9,542 bases of DNA from an uncultured Bacteroidaceae bacterium. GTDB lineage: Bacteria; Bacteroidota; Bacteroidia; Bacteroidales; Bacteroidaceae. Every line of letters starts with the position of its first letter. Position 1 is the stretch's first letter. Under the pieces are notes generated by a model, which had not been told where the DNA came from, made no database searches, and saw only the letters and a program-made list of their open reading frames with translations. The stretch lies in the NCBI GenBank assembly GCA_904501775.1, contig CAJGCJ010000072.1, positions 1 through 9,542 of the forward strand, given 5' to 3'. Positions 6,750 through 9,542 of this stretch are shown in pieces. The position numbers were made by a program, and so were the translations under genes.

Positions 6750-7769
6750 TTATCGCATCAAGAAAGGATAGTTAAGATTGTTGAGTGCAAGCGCAGTACC
6801 CTTGGCAACGCAGTACAATGGATTGTCTGCGATGTGGAAGGGGATGTTGATCTTATCCGAGAGACGTTTGTCGAGTCCGCGCAACAGCGCGCCGCCACCG
6901 GCAAGGTATATGCCGTTGTGGACAATGTCGGCATACAGCTCGGGAGGAGTGACCTCAAGGGCGCTTATGATGGCATTCTCAATCTTTATGATGGACTTGT
7001 CGATACAGTGTGCAATCTCCTGATAGCATACGGGTACCTCCATCGGCATGGCTGTAATTCTGTTAGGGCCATGAACGATGTACTCCTCGGGGGCATTGTC
7101 GCCAAGCTCGGTGAGTGCCGAACCTACGTGTATCTTGATACGCTCGGCCATACGCTCGCTGACACGTACGTTGTGCTGGCGTCCCATATACTCCTGTATG
7201 TCGGCTGTGAAATCGTCACCGGCAGTACGCAACGAGCCGTTGGATACGATGCCGCCTAATGAGATTACTGCAATCTCGGTTGAACCGCCACCTATGTCTA
7301 CAACCATGTTGCCCTCGGGCGCTGTTACGTCGAGTCCGATACCGAGTGCCGATGCCATGGGCTCGTATATGAGATATACGTCGCGGCCACCTGCATGCTC
7401 GGCCGAGTCGCGTACGGCACGAAGCTCAACCTCGGTTGAACCGTAGGGAACGCCAATTACCATACGCAACGAGGGGGTGAACAGTTTGCTGCCCATGTTC
7501 ACTTTGTCAATGAGTCCGCGCATCATCTGCTCGCAGGCGTTGAAGTCGGCAATTACACCGTCGCGCAAGGGACGTATGGTCTGGATGTTGGGGTTGGTCT
7601 TCTCGTGCATCTGCTTGGCACGCTCACCAACAGCAATCATCTTTTTTGTGCCATTCTCGAGAGCAACAACCGAAGGCTCATCCACTACAATCTTTCCGTT
7701 GTAGGTGATGATGGTATTGGCTGTACCCAAGTCAATGGCAATATCTTGTGTGAATGAAAAAAGTCCCAT
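6750..7769 (-). CDS. mreB: Rod shape-determining protein MreB, bacterial actin
   Basis: MreB is the cytoplasmic actin homologue that forms short ATP-dependent filaments on the inner membrane and orients the elongasome. The 339-residue length is typical. The phosphate-1 motif is DLGTANT at 13-19, the phosphate-2 motif is DIGGGSTEIAVISLGG at 158-173, and the adenosine-binding region is GIYLAGGGALLRGL at 286-299. The segment TIRPLRDGVIADFNACEQM (64-82) is also characteristic. The first residues, MGLFSF, are hydrophobic and may touch the membrane. The ATG at 7769 lies 36 nt after the purH stop. That 36-nt gap is AT-rich, with no hairpin or promoter-like element that I can see, so cotranscription with purH is the simplest reading. 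All key motifs are intact. Confidence 0.98.
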   Translation of the reverse strand: MGLFSFTQDIAIDLGTANTIITYNGKIVVDEPSVVALENGTKKMIAVGERAKQMHEKTNPNIQTIRPLRDGVIADFNACEQMMRGLIDKVNMGSKLFTPSLRMVIGVPYGSTEVELRAVRDSAEHAGGRDVYLIYEPMASALGIGLDVTAPEGNMVVDIGGGSTEIAVISLGGIVSNGSLRTAGDDFTADIQEYMGRQHNVRVSERMAERIKIHVGSALTELGDNAPEEYIVHGPNRITAMPMEVPVCYQEIAHCIDKSIIKIENAIISALEVTPPELYADIVHNGIYLAGGGALLRGLDKRLSDKINIPFHIADNPLYCVAKGTALALNNLNYPFLMR

Positions 7770-7805
7770 TTTACTTAATTGTTGTATTGATTTATGTTTT
7801 GGGTA

Positions 7806-9329
7806 TTAGTGCTTGAAGTGACGGAAACCTGTTGTTACCATTGAAACCTCATTCGCATCGCAATACTCAACAGACTCCTTGTCTCTGATAGAACCTCCCG
7901 GATGAATTACCGAAGTGATTCCTGCCGCGTGTGCAATCTGTACGCAGTCGGGGAAGGGGAAGAATGCGTCGCTTGCCATTACAGCGCCCTGCAATGAGAA
8001 ACCGAATGAGCCGGCCTTCTCGATAGCATGTCTCAATGAGTCAACACGTGATGTCTGGCCTACACCGCTTGCGATAAGCTGCTTGTTCTTGGCAAGTACA
8101 ATAGCGTTGCTCTTGCTGTGCTTAACGATTTTGTTTGCAAAGAGCAGGTCCTCAACCTCCTCGGCCGAAGGAGCAACCTTTGTTACAGTGTTCAAATCCT
8201 CGGGTGTCTCAACCTTTGCGTCACGCTCCTGTACAAGTACGCCGTTCAATACGCTGCGGAATGTCTGTGCAGGCATGTCTGTAGCCTTGTGAACAAGGAT
8301 GATGCGGTTCTTCTTTTGTGTAAGAACCTCGAGTGCCTCCATGCTGTAGTCGGGTGCAATTATCACCTCGAAGAAAATCTCGTTGATAGCCTCGGCTGTA
8401 GCCTTGTCAATCTCGGCGTTGGCAATGAGTACACCGCCGAATGCCGATACGGGGTCGCCTGCCAATGCGTCCTTCCATGCCTCAAGGATAGTAGGACGTG
8501 AAGCAAGGCCGCATGCGTTGTTGTGCTTCAGGATAGCGAATGTAGTCTCGCCTGCGAAGTCGTGGATGAGTTCAACAGCTGCATGTATGTCGAGCAGGTT
8601 GTTGTAAGAGATCTCTTTACCGTGAATTTGGTTGAAGATTTTGTTGAAGTCGCCGTAGAATGCGCCCTTCTGGTGAGGGTTCTCGCCGTAGCGGAGGCTC
8701 ATGGGGCAATCTTTGGCATAGCGGAACGAGCACTGTTCATCGCCTTTGAAATAGTTGAATATAGCCGAGTCGTATGATGACGATACTGCGAATGCCTCGC
8801 GTGCAAAGAAGCGACGCTCCTCAAGTGTTGTCTGTGCGCCGTTAGCCTTCAGGATGTCGAGCAGGGGCTGGTACTGTGCCTTGCTTGCAACGATGACAAC
8901 GTCGTTGAAGTTCTTTGCAGCACCGCGGATGAGTGAGATGCCGCCTATATCAATCTTTTCGATGATGTCGGCCTCGGGTGCACCCGAAGCAACTGTCTGC
9001 TCAAAGGGGTAGAGGTCTACAATTACAAGGTCAATCTCGGGAATCTCGTACTCTGCCATCTGTTGCTGGTCTTTCTCAAGCTCGCGACGGCCCAAGATGC
9101 CACCGAACACTTTTGGGTGCAGAGTCTTTACGCGACCGCCAAGAATAGAGGGATATCCGGTGAGGCTCTCTACTGCAGTGCAGGGGATACCGAGTGACTC
9201 GATGAACTGCTGTGTTCCTCCTGTAGAAATCAATTGTACACCATCTGCATGAAGCAGTTTAATAATCTCGTCGAGTCCGTCCTTGTGAAAAACTGAAACT
9301 AAAGCCGATTTAATTCTTTTTGTAGACAT
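7806..9329 (-). CDS. purH: Bifunctional AICAR formyltransferase / IMP cyclohydrolase
   Basis: PurH catalyses the last two steps of IMP synthesis in the cytoplasm: formyl transfer from 10-formyltetrahydrofolate to AICAR, then ring closure to IMP. The 507-residue length is normal. The N-terminal cyclohydrolase domain (about 1-195) shows STGGTQQFIESLG at 35-47, GGRVKTLHPKVFGGIL at 64-79 with K68, and DLYPFEQTV at 105-113 with Y107. The C-terminal formyltransferase domain shows SLRYGENPHQKGAFY at 211-225, KHNNACG at 268-274 carrying the Lys-His catalytic pair K268-H269, DPVSAFGGV at 292-300, and SDAFFPFPDCV at 453-463. Many PurH proteins have KHxNPCG at the catalytic site, so Ala in place of Pro is a small variation. 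The ATG at 9329 follows a very AT-rich leader. As the first gene of the minus-strand run, it probably brings the promoter for the mre genes downstream. Confidence 0.98.
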   Translation of the reverse strand: MSTKRIKSALVSVFHKDGLDEIIKLLHADGVQLISTGGTQQFIESLGIPCTAVESLTGYPSILGGRVKTLHPKVFGGILGRRELEKDQQQMAEYEIPEIDLVIVDLYPFEQTVASGAPEADIIEKIDIGGISLIRGAAKNFNDVVIVASKAQYQPLLDILKANGAQTTLEERRFFAREAFAVSSSYDSAIFNYFKGDEQCSFRYAKDCPMSLRYGENPHQKGAFYGDFNKIFNQIHGKEISYNNLLDIHAAVELIHDFAGETTFAILKHNNACGLASRPTILEAWKDALAGDPVSAFGGVLIANAEIDKATAEAINEIFFEVIIAPDYSMEALEVLTQKKNRIILVHKATDMPAQTFRSVLNGVLVQERDAKVETPEDLNTVTKVAPSAEEVEDLLFANKIVKHSKSNAIVLAKNKQLIASGVGQTSRVDSLRHAIEKAGSFGFSLQGAVMASDAFFPFPDCVQIAHAAGITSVIHPGGSIRDKESVEYCDANEVSMVTTGFRHFKH

Positions 9330-9542
9330 ATGAATAAATTTTAAATTATTTTAAAAAGAGTAACCCTTTGATATTTAAACAGTTGTTGATTAAGACCGTA
9401 GAAGGGCTGTATTTATCTGCGAAGGTACTCTTTTTTTGTCGATTTTGCACTATAAAAAGTGCTCTATTTTGTCGGTGAAAACAAGATTTTTACAACCTTT
9501 TTCAGGGCTGCCCATTAATGAAACAGACTCCCGTTACAAGGA
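9330..9542 (-). promoter_or_regulatory. Upstream region of purH, probable operon promoter
   Basis: This 213-nt stretch to the window edge has no convincing coding region and lies upstream of the first gene of the minus-strand run, so the operon promoter should be here. The 31 nt next to the purH ATG are almost entirely A and T, as expected for a Bacteroidota leader without a Shine-Dalgarno sequence. I searched by eye for the Bacteroides promoter pattern (TTTG near -33, TAnnTTTG near -7). The closest -7-like element on the minus strand is TACCTTCG at 9420-9427, one mismatch away, but it lacks a TTTG at the right distance. I therefore do not place a start site. A palindrome and a direct repeat within the region are listed separately. 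I see no purine riboswitch, but have not folded the RNA. Confidence 0.4.
9434..9474. repeat. Short palindrome flanked by a direct repeat upstream of purH
   Basis: A perfect 5-bp inverted repeat, GCACT (9447-9451) and AGTGC (9458-9462), encloses a 6-nt loop ATAAAA. It lies between two direct copies of TTTTGTCG at 9434-9441 and 9467-9474, spaced 33 nt start to start, about three helical turns. The spacing and symmetry would fit a protein-binding site. No run of T follows the hairpin on either strand in the way expected of an intrinsic terminator. In AT-rich DNA such short repeats can arise by chance, so the role is open. Confidence 0.3.

Noticed and set aside
6834..7259. A 141-codon plus-strand open frame
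   Set aside because: It is wholly antisense to conserved mreB motifs and has no recognisable domain.
9447..9471. Hairpin upstream of purH read as an intrinsic terminator
   Set aside because: The stem is only 5 bp, no uninterrupted T run follows on either strand, and no gene in the window ends into it.
9465..9471. TATTTTG as a Bacteroides -7 promoter element on the plus strand
   Set aside because: It is one base shorter than TAnnTTTG, and the nearest upstream TTTG (9444-9447) is too close for the usual spacing.
9518..9542. Possible start of a divergent plus-strand gene (ATG at 9518, reading MKQTPVTR to the edge)
   Set aside because: Only eight codons are visible and there is no promoter match ahead of it. 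It may be real, but the window cannot support it.

Overview
The window looks like a stretch of core chromosome from a member of the Bacteroidota, most likely order Bacteroidales. The reasons are a GldH-family lipoprotein, a purH-mreB-mreC-mreD-mrdA-rodA gene order that I recall as typical of Bacteroides and relatives, a holB-ricT-gldH order likewise familiar from that group, and AT- or A-rich leaders in place of clear Shine-Dalgarno sequences. The proteins align well from memory with Bacteroides homologues, but I cannot name the genus.

Layout: positions 1-2130 on the plus strand hold a tight three-gene run. It consists of the 3' end of a DNA polymerase III delta' gene (holB, cut by the window edge), a complete PSP1/RicT-type cysteine-rich protein gene, and gldH, a lipoprotein gene linked to gliding and type IX secretion. 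Spacing is 6 nt between the first two, and the next pair overlaps by 14 nt. Positions 2087-9329 on the minus strand hold six genes, read right to left: purH, mreB, mreC, mreD, mrdA (PBP2) and rodA. Gaps are 36, 27, 2 and 7 nt, followed by an overlap of 14 or 20 nt, so one transcript is likely. The two blocks converge and their last genes, gldH and rodA, overlap tail to tail by 44 nt. Positions 9330-9542 are noncoding as far as I can tell and should carry the purH promoter.

Function: five of the six minus-strand genes make the elongasome, which builds lateral cell wall. MreB is the cytoplasmic actin-like filament, MreC and MreD link it through the inner membrane, RodA is the SEDS glycan polymerase and PBP2 is its transpeptidase partner. 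PurH, at the head of the cluster, carries out the last two steps of IMP synthesis, so purine supply and wall growth may share a transcript. The plus-strand genes are unrelated housekeeping and envelope functions.

I found no mobile element, CRISPR array, RNA gene or unfamiliar gene system. All nine coding regions belong to known families and none looks broken. The points worth a second look are structural details: the tail-to-tail overlap, a GTG-started mreC in frame with mreB, an enlarged RodA with an internal membrane insertion, the cysteine-rich head and basic tail of the RicT homologue, and a small palindrome with flanking direct repeats upstream of purH.
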